Source of the DNA: Trichococcus shcherbakoviae
Lineage (GTDB): Bacteria > Bacillota > Bacilli > Lactobacillales > Aerococcaceae
Reading direction: 5' to 3'
DNA: 64,000 nucleotides
NCBI RefSeq assembly: GCF_963666195.1
Contig: NZ_OY762653.1
Location: 1,893,501-1,957,500 of the forward strand
Shown here in pieces: positions 1 to 7,624 of this stretch (positions are counted from its first letter, which is position 1; each line of letters begins with the position of its first letter). The notes below the pieces were generated by a model. The model worked only from the letters and a program-made list of their open reading frames with translations, searched no databases and was not told the DNA's origin. The translations under genes were made by a program, and so were the position numbers.

Positions 1-1
1 C

Positions 2-712
2 GCGAGCAGACGGGTATTCGACCAGATCTTCATCTCGGTCGCCTATGCCGGAACGAATGTGACCATCATCGGCTCCGATGCGGGCGTCACAGCGGAGGCC
101 AATGGTGGAACGCATATGCCTTTCGAGGAGTTGTCCCTATTGCGTGCCATCCCGGATGCGCATGTCTATGAGGCCAGCGATGACAAATGCTTGCAGGCTA
201 TCCTTGAAGAAACGTACCATACGGATGGCTTGAACTATGTGCGGATGATCCGTAAAAACGCGATCGAAATCTATCCGGAAGGAGAAACTTTCGAAGACGG
301 CTTCAAGCTGTTGCGGGAAGGTTCCGATGTCAGCATCATCGCTTCGGGGATCATGGTATCCGATGCTTTGCAGGCTGCAGATCGGTTAGCGGAAGAAGGC
401 ATCTCAGCCACGGTCATCGATCTATATCGGGTCAAACCGGTGAATGAAGCGGCTTTACTGAAAGCTGCTGAAACGGGCGCAATCGTGACAGCCGAGAACC
501 ACAATGTCATCGGCGGCATCGGCAGCGCGGTAGCCGAAACATTGGCTGAACTGAAGCCGACTTTGCAATATCGCGTCGGCGTCCGCGAAGCTTTCGGACA
601 AGTCGGGAAAGTGGATTATCTGAAGGAACAATACGGTCTGACCGTGGAAAACATTGTTGCACAGGCCAAAAAATTGGTTGATCAAAAAACAAAGGTTGGC
701 GTGAACGTGTAA
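2..712 (+). CDS. transketolase, C-terminal part (5'-truncated by window edge)
   Basis: Open from the first bases of the window (frame begins at base 2) to the stop at 710-712. The visible part holds the end of the pyrimidine-binding domain (AYAGTNVTIIGSDAGVTAE, GGTHMPFEEL) and the whole C-terminal transketolase domain, including GIGSAVAETLAEL and the closing FGQVGKVDYL. It would transfer two-carbon ketol units with thiamine diphosphate in the pentose phosphate pathway. The short, direct style resembles the C-terminal subunit of split bacterial transketolases, in which the N-terminal half is a separate gene just upstream; the window edge prevents a check. The GTG at 59 is internal to the domain and is not the true start. 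A strong hairpin follows at 717-763. Confidence 0.88.
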   Translation, partial: ASRRVFDQIFISVAYAGTNVTIIGSDAGVTAEANGGTHMPFEELSLLRAIPDAHVYEASDDKCLQAILEETYHTDGLNYVRMIRKNAIEIYPEGETFEDGFKLLREGSDVSIIASGIMVSDALQAADRLAEEGISATVIDLYRVKPVNEAALLKAAETGAIVTAENHNVIGGIGSAVAETLAELKPTLQYRVGVREAFGQVGKVDYLKEQYGLTVENIVAQAKKLVDQKTKVGVNV

Positions 713-716
713 CGTC

Positions 717-763
717 TGAAAAGGAACGGAAAGCAGGGGACGTCCTGTTTTTCCGTTCCTTTT
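717..763. terminator. bidirectional rho-independent terminator
   Basis: AAAAGGAACGGAAA pairs with TTTTCCGTTCCTTTT around a small inner AGG/CCT stem, with a T tract on the + strand and the matching A tract for the - strand. It separates the transketolase gene from the convergent oxidoreductase gene ending at 799. Confidence 0.85.
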
Positions 764-798
764 TTAATGGTCAAAACAAATTAGTCGTTCTTGATGAA

Positions 799-1368
799 CT
801 ATTTCACGATTCCAAACCCACCGGCCCATGTGATTTCTTCTTTGACGGCCAGTGTCATCTGCAGGAAGCCGAATGCTTCCAGTTCGCGTGCGCGTTTCAA
901 GCTGCCGGCGTCAACGACCGTTAACGGGCTGTCTTTCAGCGCAGTGATCAATTGCTCTTTCGCGTCTGCAAAATCAGAAGCCAGCAACACGACTGTAGGG
1001 ATTTCACCACTGACTTTACCTGAAGCCAATGTTCCGGCGAAATTTGTGTTGAAGCCTTTGACAACTTTGCTGTTTGGAAGTTTCTTCTGGATTTCCGAAG
1101 CAGCAGAGCCATCTGCCGGCACAACCAATTCGTCCCACGTTTCGAAGTTTAATGGATTGGTGATATCAACGACAATTTTTCCGTCCAATTGCTCTTTATA
1201 ACGGCTGATCACATCATCGACCGCAGGATAAGGGACTGCCAATACAACGACTTCATCCAGTGTTGCATCCGTTTCATGTTCAACATAATTCACTGCATTT
1301 CCTGCAGCTTCAAAATTCTTTGCGATTGCTGTTGCCATATTGCCTTTTCCGAAAATTGTTACGTTCAT
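799..1368 (-). CDS. NADPH:F420 reductase-like oxidoreductase (NAD(P)-binding)
   Basis: 189 residues. It begins with the dinucleotide-binding motif MNVTIFGKGNMATAIAKNFE (Rossmann GxGxM type), followed by VVLAVPYPAV and the family motif VVDITNPLNF near residue 90. The motif VVKGFNTNFA near residue 125 and a C-terminal AFGFLQM segment match the F420-dependent NADP reductase-like family (NpdG/COG2085). In bacteria without F420 these proteins are simple NAD(P)H oxidoreductases of unknown substrate. A CAGGAGG ribosome site precedes the ATG at 1368. The gene is divergent from the monooxygenase/SDR pair, and the shared upstream region holds a long inverted repeat (1456-1498), so all three are probably controlled together. 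The exact reaction cannot be read from the sequence. Confidence 0.8.
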   Translation of the reverse strand: MNVTIFGKGNMATAIAKNFEAAGNAVNYVEHETDATLDEVVVLAVPYPAVDDVISRYKEQLDGKIVVDITNPLNFETWDELVVPADGSAASEIQKKLPNSKVVKGFNTNFAGTLASGKVSGEIPTVVLLASDFADAKEQLITALKDSPLTVVDAGSLKRARELEAFGFLQMTLAVKEEITWAGGFGIVK

Positions 1369-1455
1369 TGTAGTTCCTCCTGGAAAATTTATTGGGTGTG
1401 GAATGGGCTATTCGTCCCATGCATTCATTATAGACATTTCAGCTATCAATCTGTA

Positions 1456-1498
1456 AGTAGGCACTTTTTCATCAGTAGGTTACAAAAAGGTGCGTACT
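1456..1498. promoter_or_regulatory. candidate operator: 14-15-bp inverted repeat in a divergent promoter region
   Basis: AGTAGGCACTTTTT (1456-1469) is the near-exact reverse complement of AAAAAGGTGCGTACT (1484-1498). It lies between divergent genes starting at 1368 (-) and 1559 (+). On the minus strand a TATAAT-like box lies at 1427-1432, so the left arm falls at about the -35 position of that promoter. The two-arm GTAC/GTAG layout resembles operators of HxlR-type redox regulators, which is inference. Confidence 0.5.
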
Positions 1499-1558
1499 AG
1501 TCAGCCGGAATGCTGTCATATAAGATGGGATTAATTAAATTTGATTGGGGATGTAAAC

Positions 1559-1918
1559 ATGTTTGAACATATTGCGTGGATTTTTGAGTTAACATTAAAT
1601 ACTAAAGAGTTGTCCGGTTTGAAAGAACTGATGAATGAAATGGTGAACACAACAAAGGAAAATGAGCCAGGCACATTGGCTTATGAATGGACTGTTTCGG
1701 AAGATGGAGAAATTTGCCATATTTATGAATGCTACGAAAGTGATGAAGCTACTTTAGCGCATCTTGCAACATTCAAAGAAAAATATGCTGCACGTTTGAT
1801 GGCCTTTGGCGATGCAACCAGTTTTGTCGTTTATGGTTCACCCAATACAGCTGTAATTGAAGCTTTGGACGGTTTTGGGGCTAAATACATGGCGCCTATC
1901 GGTGGCTTTAGACGTTAA
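1559..1918 (+). CDS. antibiotic-biosynthesis-monooxygenase (ABM) domain protein, quinol monooxygenase-like
   Basis: 119 residues from the ATG at 1559; a TTG at 1541 is in frame but lacks a good ribosome site, while GGGGAT precedes 1559. The protein has the ferredoxin-like ABM fold pattern: an N-terminal strand (FEHIAWIFELTL), a helix (LKELMNEMVNTTK), then EPGTLAYEW and the motif CHIYECYESDEATLAHL, as in YgiN-type quinol monooxygenases. A C-terminal tail of about 25 residues ends in a glycine-rich stretch. Such proteins act on small aromatic or quinone-like molecules without a cofactor. It lies 23 bp upstream of an SDR dehydrogenase in the same direction, so the pair is probably one transcript. 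The substrate is unknown. Confidence 0.78.
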   Translation: MFEHIAWIFELTLNTKELSGLKELMNEMVNTTKENEPGTLAYEWTVSEDGEICHIYECYESDEATLAHLATFKEKYAARLMAFGDATSFVVYGSPNTAVIEALDGFGAKYMAPIGGFRR

Positions 1919-1941
1919 CATAAAGGAGCGAGGAACTAGTT

Positions 1942-2802
1942 ATGAAAAACATCGAAGAATTATTAGGCTATCAAGGTAAGACAGTCGTGATCACTGGAGC
2001 GGCTTCCGGTATGGCAAAATCTGCCACAGAACTATTATTGAGCCTGGGCGCAAAAGTCTACGCAGTCGATCGCAATGAGACTGACTTGCCCGTATTTCAA
2101 TTCATTTCTGCTGATTTAAGCCAAAAAGCGACAATCGATGAAGTTGTGGCACAATTGCCCGAGAAAATCGATGCGCTGTTCATGTGTCATGGTGTGGGTA
2201 TCGGCAAAGGCAAAGAAAAATTCATCCAAATGGTCAACTTTGTTGGCCAACGCTACATGGTTGAGGAGCTGTTGCCGAGAATCACAGATGGCGGCTCAGT
2301 GACTTTCATTTCGTCCACGGGCGGCTATGGTTGGGAGCAAAACATGCAGAATGTTGGCGAGGTATTGGCTTGCCCAACATTCGAAGCAACTGAGAAATGG
2401 GTGGATGAACACGTGGATCTGTTTACAGAGGAACAGACTCCCGATCCTTATCAGTTTTCTAAGCAATGCGTCACTGCCTATGTCAAATCAAAAACGCGTG
2501 CGCCGGAATTCATCGGACATAAAATCCGGATCAACGCAATCGGGCCAAGCTTCACTTCTACGGCTTTAATCAAAGAGTTCAACTTGGCTGCCAGCAGTGA
2601 TGGCACCGAAGCCGGTGGCGCACAAGTTCTGCACGATCTATACCTGAAGAGCTGGAACGGCCGTCCGGGATTGCCGGAAGAAATGGGCTATCCGTTGGTG
2701 TTTATCGGCAGTGACCTGTTCAGTTACCTGAGCGGTCAAGTTCTGTATATCGACTTTGGTTTGACCGGAGAATTCGATTTTCAGGCTGCTTCGGCAAAGT
2801 AA
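1942..2802 (+). CDS. short-chain dehydrogenase/reductase (SDR), classical type
   Basis: 286 residues. The cofactor motif TVVITGAASGMAKSA (TGxxxGxx) lies at about residues 15-30. CHGVGIG is the place of the usual NNAG motif. ISSTGGYG carries the catalytic serine, and YQFSK supplies the catalytic YxxxK. A C-terminal segment IRINAIGPSFTSTAL matches the NxxxPG region. The order resembles 3-alpha-hydroxysteroid or carveol-type dehydrogenases (COG0623/COG1028), so it probably oxidises or reduces a cyclic alcohol or ketone with NAD(P). It follows the ABM-domain gene with a GGAGCGAGG ribosome site and is followed by a terminator at 2812-2848. Together with the divergent NADPH reductase-like gene it forms a small redox group of unknown substrate. 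Confidence 0.85.
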   Translation: MKNIEELLGYQGKTVVITGAASGMAKSATELLLSLGAKVYAVDRNETDLPVFQFISADLSQKATIDEVVAQLPEKIDALFMCHGVGIGKGKEKFIQMVNFVGQRYMVEELLPRITDGGSVTFISSTGGYGWEQNMQNVGEVLACPTFEATEKWVDEHVDLFTEEQTPDPYQFSKQCVTAYVKSKTRAPEFIGHKIRINAIGPSFTSTALIKEFNLAASSDGTEAGGAQVLHDLYLKSWNGRPGLPEEMGYPLVFIGSDLFSYLSGQVLYIDFGLTGEFDFQAASAK

Positions 2803-2811
2803 TAGGTAAGA

Positions 2812-2848
2812 AAAGGGGTCGTCTCATTGCGAGGCGGCTCCTTTTTGT
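2812..2848 (+). terminator. rho-independent terminator
   Basis: AAAAGGGGTCGTCTC pairs with GAGGCGGCTCCTTTTT (with G-U pairs) and ends in T5. It closes the ABM-SDR transcript. Confidence 0.75.
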
Positions 2849-2948
2849 GCGCTTAAACATGGATACTTGGCCGTTATCCATGTTTTACCCCATGCATAAC
2901 CAACCCGCTGTTCGCTTTTCCCTGTCAATCCTGTTCGGAATCGTGTGC

Positions 2949-2977
2949 TTTTCAGGCCGTGGCTGCGGTGGTAGACT
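2949..2977 (+). promoter_or_regulatory. candidate promoter for the T-box transcript
   Basis: TTTTCA (2949-2954) and TAGACT (2972-2977) are 17 bp apart, about 40 bp upstream of the T-box stem I. Each hexamer matches the sigma-A consensus at four positions. The preceding stretch 2850-2948 shows no gene. Confidence 0.4.
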
Positions 2978-2999
2978 TTGTCTATCAAATAAAAGCCAT

Positions 3000-3290
3000 A
3001 CAGAAAAAAGCAAAGAAGAGGAAAGTACTGGTTGGATAGTCCTTCAGAGAGCTCTTGGTCGGTGGAAAAGAGTGGACGGCAGCACAGGAAAAATGGCCTC
3101 GGAGTTGATGCGTTGACAGGGGTTTTCCTGCAGACGTATCCGGACGCCCCCGTTAGACAGGCAACGGTATCGAGCGCAGCAAAAGGCTCTGTACCGGTTG
3201 AGGCGGAAAGCGCAAGCTTTTCGCGAAAAAAGGTGGAACCACGATCTAACAGTCGTCCTTTCTGGAACAATCCAGGAAGGGCGGCTTTTT
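3000..3290 (+). ncRNA. T-box riboswitch leader (tRNA-sensing)
   Basis: The T-box sequence AAGGTGGAACCACG is at 3230-3243. It is followed by a terminator in which GTCGTCCTTTCTGGA (3252-3266) pairs with TCCAGGAAGGGCGGC and ends in a T tract. Upstream lies a recognisable stem I: AGTA loop-E strand at 3024-3027, AGAGAG distal bulge at 3046-3051, GGTCGGTGGAA apical part, and GAGG (3018-3021) pairing with CCTC (3097-3100). The specifier strand reads GGAAAAATGGCC (3087-3098). The codon is uncertain: AAT by loop-E spacing, ATG by distance to the closing stem, or GGC. The variable T-box base is A (TGG-A-ACC), which would pair with a tRNA whose discriminator is U, as in bacterial tRNA-Gly and tRNA-Cys. 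Uncharged tRNA would allow read-through into the gene cluster starting at 3316. Confidence 0.9.
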
Positions 3291-3315
3291 ATTTTACATT
3301 TTAGGAGGAAAACAT

Positions 3316-4362
3316 ATGACAGAGACGAATAGAAAACAATTGATTTTTGACACTTTCGACAACAAGGAAACGGAGCGTGTGCCGGTTGGCTTTTGGTTTC
3401 ACTTTGTTTTCGGTGATGCTCAATTCCGTGGTTTGGAGGACAGAGCGATTTTGGATCGAGTGATCGCGGGGCACAAGGAATTCTATGACGCCTTCAAACC
3501 CGATTTCGTAAAGATCATGAGCGATGGCTTTTTCGGGCATCCGAGTCTGTTGGAAAAAAGGATTGAAATAGCGGATGACCTCTACAACGTCCAAGCAGTT
3601 GGGCCGAATCACCCTTGGATCACGGAGCAGGTCAAGACGGTGAAACGGATCAAGGAATCCTTCAACGGCGAAGTCGCAACTTTCTATAATATCTTTTCGC
3701 CGGCGAACTATATCCGGATTGCCTTCGAAGCGTGGGACAAGGATCCCGAAAAATTTACCCGCTTCTTCGAAACCGAACCGGAAGCCCTCGCTTATGCGGC
3801 GAACGAAATCGCAAAAGACATCGCAGTCTTGACCCAGAGAGTCATTGAAGAGGCGGGCACGGACGGCATCTATCTGAGCGTGCAGAACGTCCAAAGCAGC
3901 ACTGCCACCAAAGAAGCCTATCAAAATTACATCGCGCCGAGTGAGTTGGCGGTATTGGCGGAGGCGAACAAAGTCAGCGACTACAATATCCTACATATCT
4001 GCGGCTATGAGCATCATCAAAACGACTTGTCGTACTACCGGGATTATGAAGCAAAAGCCTACAACTGGGCGGTACACACCGAAAAAATCAGTCTGAAGGA
4101 AGGCAAAGATTTCTTCGGCAACAAAGCGGTGATCGGCGGCTTCGACAATAACACCGGCACCTTGTTGGACTCGGGGAACAAGGCGGACATCGCCCGATTC
4201 ACGGTCGACATCATCCACGAAATCGGCGATACAGGCGTCATCATCGGAGCGGATTGCACTGTCGATCCGCAGATCGGACTGGATCGTTTGGAATTGGTAA
4301 GGCAAACAGCGGCAGGCGTCTCAGGCAAAAACAACAAACAAACGAGGTCGCTGCAAAAATAA
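3316..4362 (+). CDS. URO-D family protein (corrinoid methyltransferase-like), paralogue 1
   Basis: 348 residues with the uroporphyrinogen decarboxylase (URO-D) TIM-barrel fold, a family that includes MtaA/CmuA-type zinc methyltransferases. The sequence ILHICGYEH gives His227 and Cys229, and GADCTVDP gives Cys314; this HxC...C set matches the zinc site of MtaA-like enzymes more than haem-pathway URO-D. The N-terminus (RKQLIFDTFDNKETERVPVGFW) matches the usual family opening. It is the first gene behind the T-box leader, with an AGGAGG ribosome site ending 8 bp before the ATG. A Gfo/Idh oxidoreductase, a second URO-D paralogue and an amino-acid-type ABC importer follow. No corrinoid-binding protein gene is nearby. 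I infer methyl transfer or demethylation of an imported small molecule, but the substrate is unknown. Confidence 0.85.
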   Translation: MTETNRKQLIFDTFDNKETERVPVGFWFHFVFGDAQFRGLEDRAILDRVIAGHKEFYDAFKPDFVKIMSDGFFGHPSLLEKRIEIADDLYNVQAVGPNHPWITEQVKTVKRIKESFNGEVATFYNIFSPANYIRIAFEAWDKDPEKFTRFFETEPEALAYAANEIAKDIAVLTQRVIEEAGTDGIYLSVQNVQSSTATKEAYQNYIAPSELAVLAEANKVSDYNILHICGYEHHQNDLSYYRDYEAKAYNWAVHTEKISLKEGKDFFGNKAVIGGFDNNTGTLLDSGNKADIARFTVDIIHEIGDTGVIIGADCTVDPQIGLDRLELVRQTAAGVSGKNNKQTRSLQK

Positions 4363-4512
4363 AACAGGACGGCAGGAGCGGTGTTCGCCAAAGTCGGTCA
4401 ACCCTGATAGACAATCGGTATTATTTTTAAAATAAGCACCGTGTTAGAATCAGACACATACTAAAAAACGATAGCCATTCCGGTAAGCCGGAGTTCAGGA
4501 AGGAGGGGTCCC

Positions 4513-5553
4513 ATGGTCGGGATCGTCATCATCGGTTGCGGGGATGTTTCGAAACAGCGGCACGCCCCTCTAAGCGATAAAAACGAAAAAGTCGATCTGG
4601 TTGGATTCTATAACCGTACGATCGCAAAAGCAGAAGCTTTCCAAAAGAAGTACGGCGGAAAAGTCTATCGGACTCTTGAGGAAATCTGGGAAGACGGAAC
4701 GGTCGATGCCGTTATCGTCGCAACGAACGAACAATCGCACAGCCCCATCACCATCGCTGCACTGGAAGCCGGTAAGCATGTGCTGTGTGAAAAGCCGATG
4801 GCGGATTCGGTGGCCGAGGCCGAACGCATGCAGCAGACAGCCGAAAAAACGGGGAAAAAGCTGATGATCATCCATAACCAACGACTTTATCCCGCACATC
4901 AGCTGCTGAAAAAGTTGCTGACGGAAGGGACACTCGGAAAGATTCATGCTTACCGGACGACATTGGCCAACCAAGGTCAGGAAAATGACGGTTGGGGTAC
5001 GGCGGTCCCCGATTTCTACGATCGGATCGGCCATACGAACGGCGCTCTGGCGCAGGTGGGCGTCCACCGTATCGATTTGTTGAACTACTTATTCAGCGAA
5101 GATCCCGTCACTGCAGTGTTGGCCCAGACCGCGACACAAGGCAAGCAGTTGGCGGACGGAAGCCCGGTTCCTTATGAGGATTATGCAGTGTTGCAACTCC
5201 AACATCGCTCGGGCATCCAAGGAACCTTGCTGACCCACTGGTTTGATTATTCGAACGAAAGGCAGACCGTCATCTACGGCGAAAAGGCCACGGCCGTAAC
5301 TTATGCGGACGGGCATCCGGTGGCACTTTACCGGAAGAACGGGGAAAAGACCTACCTGGATGATCCCTCGCAGGACGGTTTCTATACAGAACCATTGACA
5401 CCGATCGTCGACAAGTTTGTCGAAAGCATCGAACAGGATACAGTTCCCTTCGTGACAGCGGAACAGGGGATAACGGCATTGCGTATTCTGGCCGCCGCTT
5501 ACCGCTCGCAAGCAATACAGACATGGATACCCATCGAACAGGAGGATGCATAA
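4513..5553 (+). CDS. Gfo/Idh/MocA family oxidoreductase
   Basis: 346 residues. An N-terminal Rossmann domain (VGIVIIGCGDVSKQRH), the segment AVIVATNEQSHSPITIAALEAGKH, and the family signature CEKPM with its conserved lysine near residue 95 are all present. The C-terminal alpha/beta domain contains GALAQVGVHRIDLLNYL, whose GxxxDxxxH-like pattern supplies the catalytic histidine region. Such enzymes oxidise or reduce sugars, inositols or related polyols with NAD(P). The gene starts at an ATG behind AGGAGGGG and its stop lies 1 bp before the next URO-D gene, so the two are translationally linked. A gap of 150 bp separates it from the first URO-D gene; a TAGAAT at 4445-4450 could be a weak internal promoter. 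Substrate unknown. Confidence 0.88.
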   Translation: MVGIVIIGCGDVSKQRHAPLSDKNEKVDLVGFYNRTIAKAEAFQKKYGGKVYRTLEEIWEDGTVDAVIVATNEQSHSPITIAALEAGKHVLCEKPMADSVAEAERMQQTAEKTGKKLMIIHNQRLYPAHQLLKKLLTEGTLGKIHAYRTTLANQGQENDGWGTAVPDFYDRIGHTNGALAQVGVHRIDLLNYLFSEDPVTAVLAQTATQGKQLADGSPVPYEDYAVLQLQHRSGIQGTLLTHWFDYSNERQTVIYGEKATAVTYADGHPVALYRKNGEKTYLDDPSQDGFYTEPLTPIVDKFVESIEQDTVPFVTAEQGITALRILAAAYRSQAIQTWIPIEQEDA

Positions 5554-5554
5554 C

Positions 5555-6658
5555 ATGACAGAAACATTTAATGGAAGAAAAAGAATAGAAGCGGCACTCA
5601 AGAAGCAACCTTTGGACAGACCGGCCATTTCCGGTTGGCGTCACATGCCGTTGGTGGATCGGGATGTTGAGGCGTTCGCCGAAGCGACGATCGCCTTCAC
5701 GGATGAGAATGATTGGGACCTGATCAAGCTGATGTCGCAAGGCCAATTCTTCGCTGAAGCCTACGGAACGCCAATCACCTTCTCGACGGATGCGAAAGAA
5801 TGGGCAGGCAAAATACTGGACTATCCGATCCGGAGCGCGGAAGATTTGACCCGTTTGGTGCCTCTCAAGGCGGACAATCCGGTGATCCAGCGCGAAGCCG
5901 CTTTTGCCAAGAAAATCGTGGAGCACTACAAAAGCGAAAAAGTGGTCGTCGGTACCGTCTTCTCGCCTTTGTCATGGGTGAAGCAATTTGCGCCGGGTAA
6001 CGATTCGATCGCGCATATCGTCGACGGACCGGAAGAAAGCCCGATTGCAGAATTTCTGGAGCATCACCGTGAGGAATTGAAGGCGGCGCTCGATGTGCTG
6101 CATGCCTCCAACAAGGTGTTCGTGGACGAATTGATCGCTGCCGGCGTGGACGGCTTCTTCATCGCCGAACAGTACAGTCAGCGCGGCGACATATCCGAAG
6201 CCGATTATGCCGCTTTCGCCAAACCTTATACGGATGACCTGTTGGCTTATATCAAGGACCGTACCTGGTTCAATATCCTGCATGCGCATGGACATGTCGA
6301 TTTGGCTGTGGAGCGTTTTATCGATTACGATGTCCAAGCCATCAACTGGGAAGACGGCAGCGATCACGCGGAGGATCCGACCCGGTTAAGTTTCCGCAAA
6401 CTACGTGCCCTGACGGATAAACTGCTGGTTGGCGGTATCTCGCCAAAAACCGATCTGACATTCTCAAATCAGGCGCAGGAAATCGAGGACTTGCTGGTCG
6501 ATCGCTTGGCGGATGTCCTGACTGAAACCGGCGACACGGGCATCGTATTTGCACCCGGCTGCGCAATTTCATTGGAAGCCAACCCGGATTTTTACCAACG
6601 CATCCATGCGGCTGCCCAAAAAGTGCAGGCTACCATCCTAAAAACAGCGAACCATTAA
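5555..6658 (+). CDS. URO-D family protein, paralogue 2 (altered metal motif)
   Basis: 367 residues from the ATG at 5555, chosen because GGAGG (5541-5545) is 9 bp upstream; the ATG at 5546 abuts that site. The fold is the same as the first URO-D protein, with RIEAALKKQPLDRPAISGWR at the N-terminus. In the place of HxC it has ILHAHGH, that is His243 and His245, and the late cysteine is Cys336 (FAPGCAISLE). The metal ligands would therefore be HxH...C instead of HxC...C. The two paralogues differ enough to suggest different jobs, for instance two half-reactions on one substrate. It is followed after 32 bp by the substrate-binding lipoprotein gene. Exact role unknown. Confidence 0.82.
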   Translation: MTETFNGRKRIEAALKKQPLDRPAISGWRHMPLVDRDVEAFAEATIAFTDENDWDLIKLMSQGQFFAEAYGTPITFSTDAKEWAGKILDYPIRSAEDLTRLVPLKADNPVIQREAAFAKKIVEHYKSEKVVVGTVFSPLSWVKQFAPGNDSIAHIVDGPEESPIAEFLEHHREELKAALDVLHASNKVFVDELIAAGVDGFFIAEQYSQRGDISEADYAAFAKPYTDDLLAYIKDRTWFNILHAHGHVDLAVERFIDYDVQAINWEDGSDHAEDPTRLSFRKLRALTDKLLVGGISPKTDLTFSNQAQEIEDLLVDRLADVLTETGDTGIVFAPGCAISLEANPDFYQRIHAAAQKVQATILKTANH

Positions 6659-6690
6659 ACGAATCAGAAACATACAGGAGGAGTAAATAT

Positions 6691-7563
6691 ATGAAGCGAA
6701 AAAGATTAGTGACGACAGTAAGTTTATTGGGGGCGGCATTTTTGGCTGGATGCGGCCAGATCGGAGCGGAAACTTCAAGCGAAGCAACGAGCGGTTCTGC
6801 AGCCGAGGCGGTGGAAGTGACTACGGTGAAAGTCGCGCATACACAAAGTTCCGCACCGATGAATTATGTCGATGAGAACGGCGAATCGACCGGCTATGAA
6901 GTCAGCGTGCTGAAGGCCATCGACGAGTTATTGCCGCAGTATGAATTCGAATATGTGCCGACTTCCGACGAGGATCTGCTGATCGGGATCGAATCCGGCA
7001 AGTATGCTGTCGGAACGAAAGGCGCTTGGTACACCGAGGAACGCGCACAGAAATTCATTTTCCCTGAACATTACATCGGCGCCAGCAGTATCGGCGTGCT
7101 GATCCGTTCGGAAGATGCGGCTGAAATCACGGACTTGGAAACATTCGCGGCTGCCGGCAAGAGCCTAGTGCCGATTTCGCCGAACAACGCCCAGTACAAT
7201 GTGATCCAAGCATTCAATGAAGAGCACCCGGATACGCCGATCGAGTTGACTGCGGCAGACGTATTCGAAATCGCGGATGCCTACACCTGGTTGTTGGAAG
7301 GCCGCTATGACGGCTACTTCGCCGTCAAGACCGCTTATGAAGTGAACGTGTTGGCAGAAGGCGCACCGTACAGCCAATACAAGGATGATTTTTCCTACTT
7401 CGTCTATGAAGCGCTGCCGACATGGCCGTTGTTCAACAAGGACCAACAAGCGTTGGCCGACGCATACGACGAAGCCTTCCTGCAATTGCAAGAAGACGGA
7501 ACAATCGATGATTTGATGATCGAATTTCTTGGCGAAAACACATTCCAATACGTGAAGGAATAA
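6691..7563 (+). CDS. amino-acid-type ABC transporter substrate-binding lipoprotein
   Basis: 290 residues. The signal peptide has Lys/Arg at residues 2-5 and a lipobox LAGC, then a Ser/Glu/Ala-rich linker, so it is an anchored lipoprotein outside the membrane. The mature part is a family 3 solute-binding protein: VKVAHTQSSAPMNYVDENG, TGYEVSVLKAIDELL, and GTKGAWYTEERAQKF near residue 110. Such proteins usually bind polar amino acids or small organic ions and deliver them to the two permeases and the ATPase encoded next. AGGAGG precedes the ATG. It sits behind the T-box and the URO-D/Gfo-Idh genes, suggesting that what it binds is the substrate those enzymes process. The ligand cannot be read from the sequence. 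Confidence 0.9.
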   Translation: MKRKRLVTTVSLLGAAFLAGCGQIGAETSSEATSGSAAEAVEVTTVKVAHTQSSAPMNYVDENGESTGYEVSVLKAIDELLPQYEFEYVPTSDEDLLIGIESGKYAVGTKGAWYTEERAQKFIFPEHYIGASSIGVLIRSEDAAEITDLETFAAAGKSLVPISPNNAQYNVIQAFNEEHPDTPIELTAADVFEIADAYTWLLEGRYDGYFAVKTAYEVNVLAEGAPYSQYKDDFSYFVYEALPTWPLFNKDQQALADAYDEAFLQLQEDGTIDDLMIEFLGENTFQYVKE

Positions 7564-7624
7564 GATTCGCGCTGCTGCCGGAGAACGGAACACAACAGCT
7601 GAAGCTACAAAGGGAGGCAAAAAG

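Noticed and set aside
2824-3304. Open frames on both strands across 2824-3304
   Set aside because: They lie in the T-box leader, have no ribosome sites and show no protein-like pattern.
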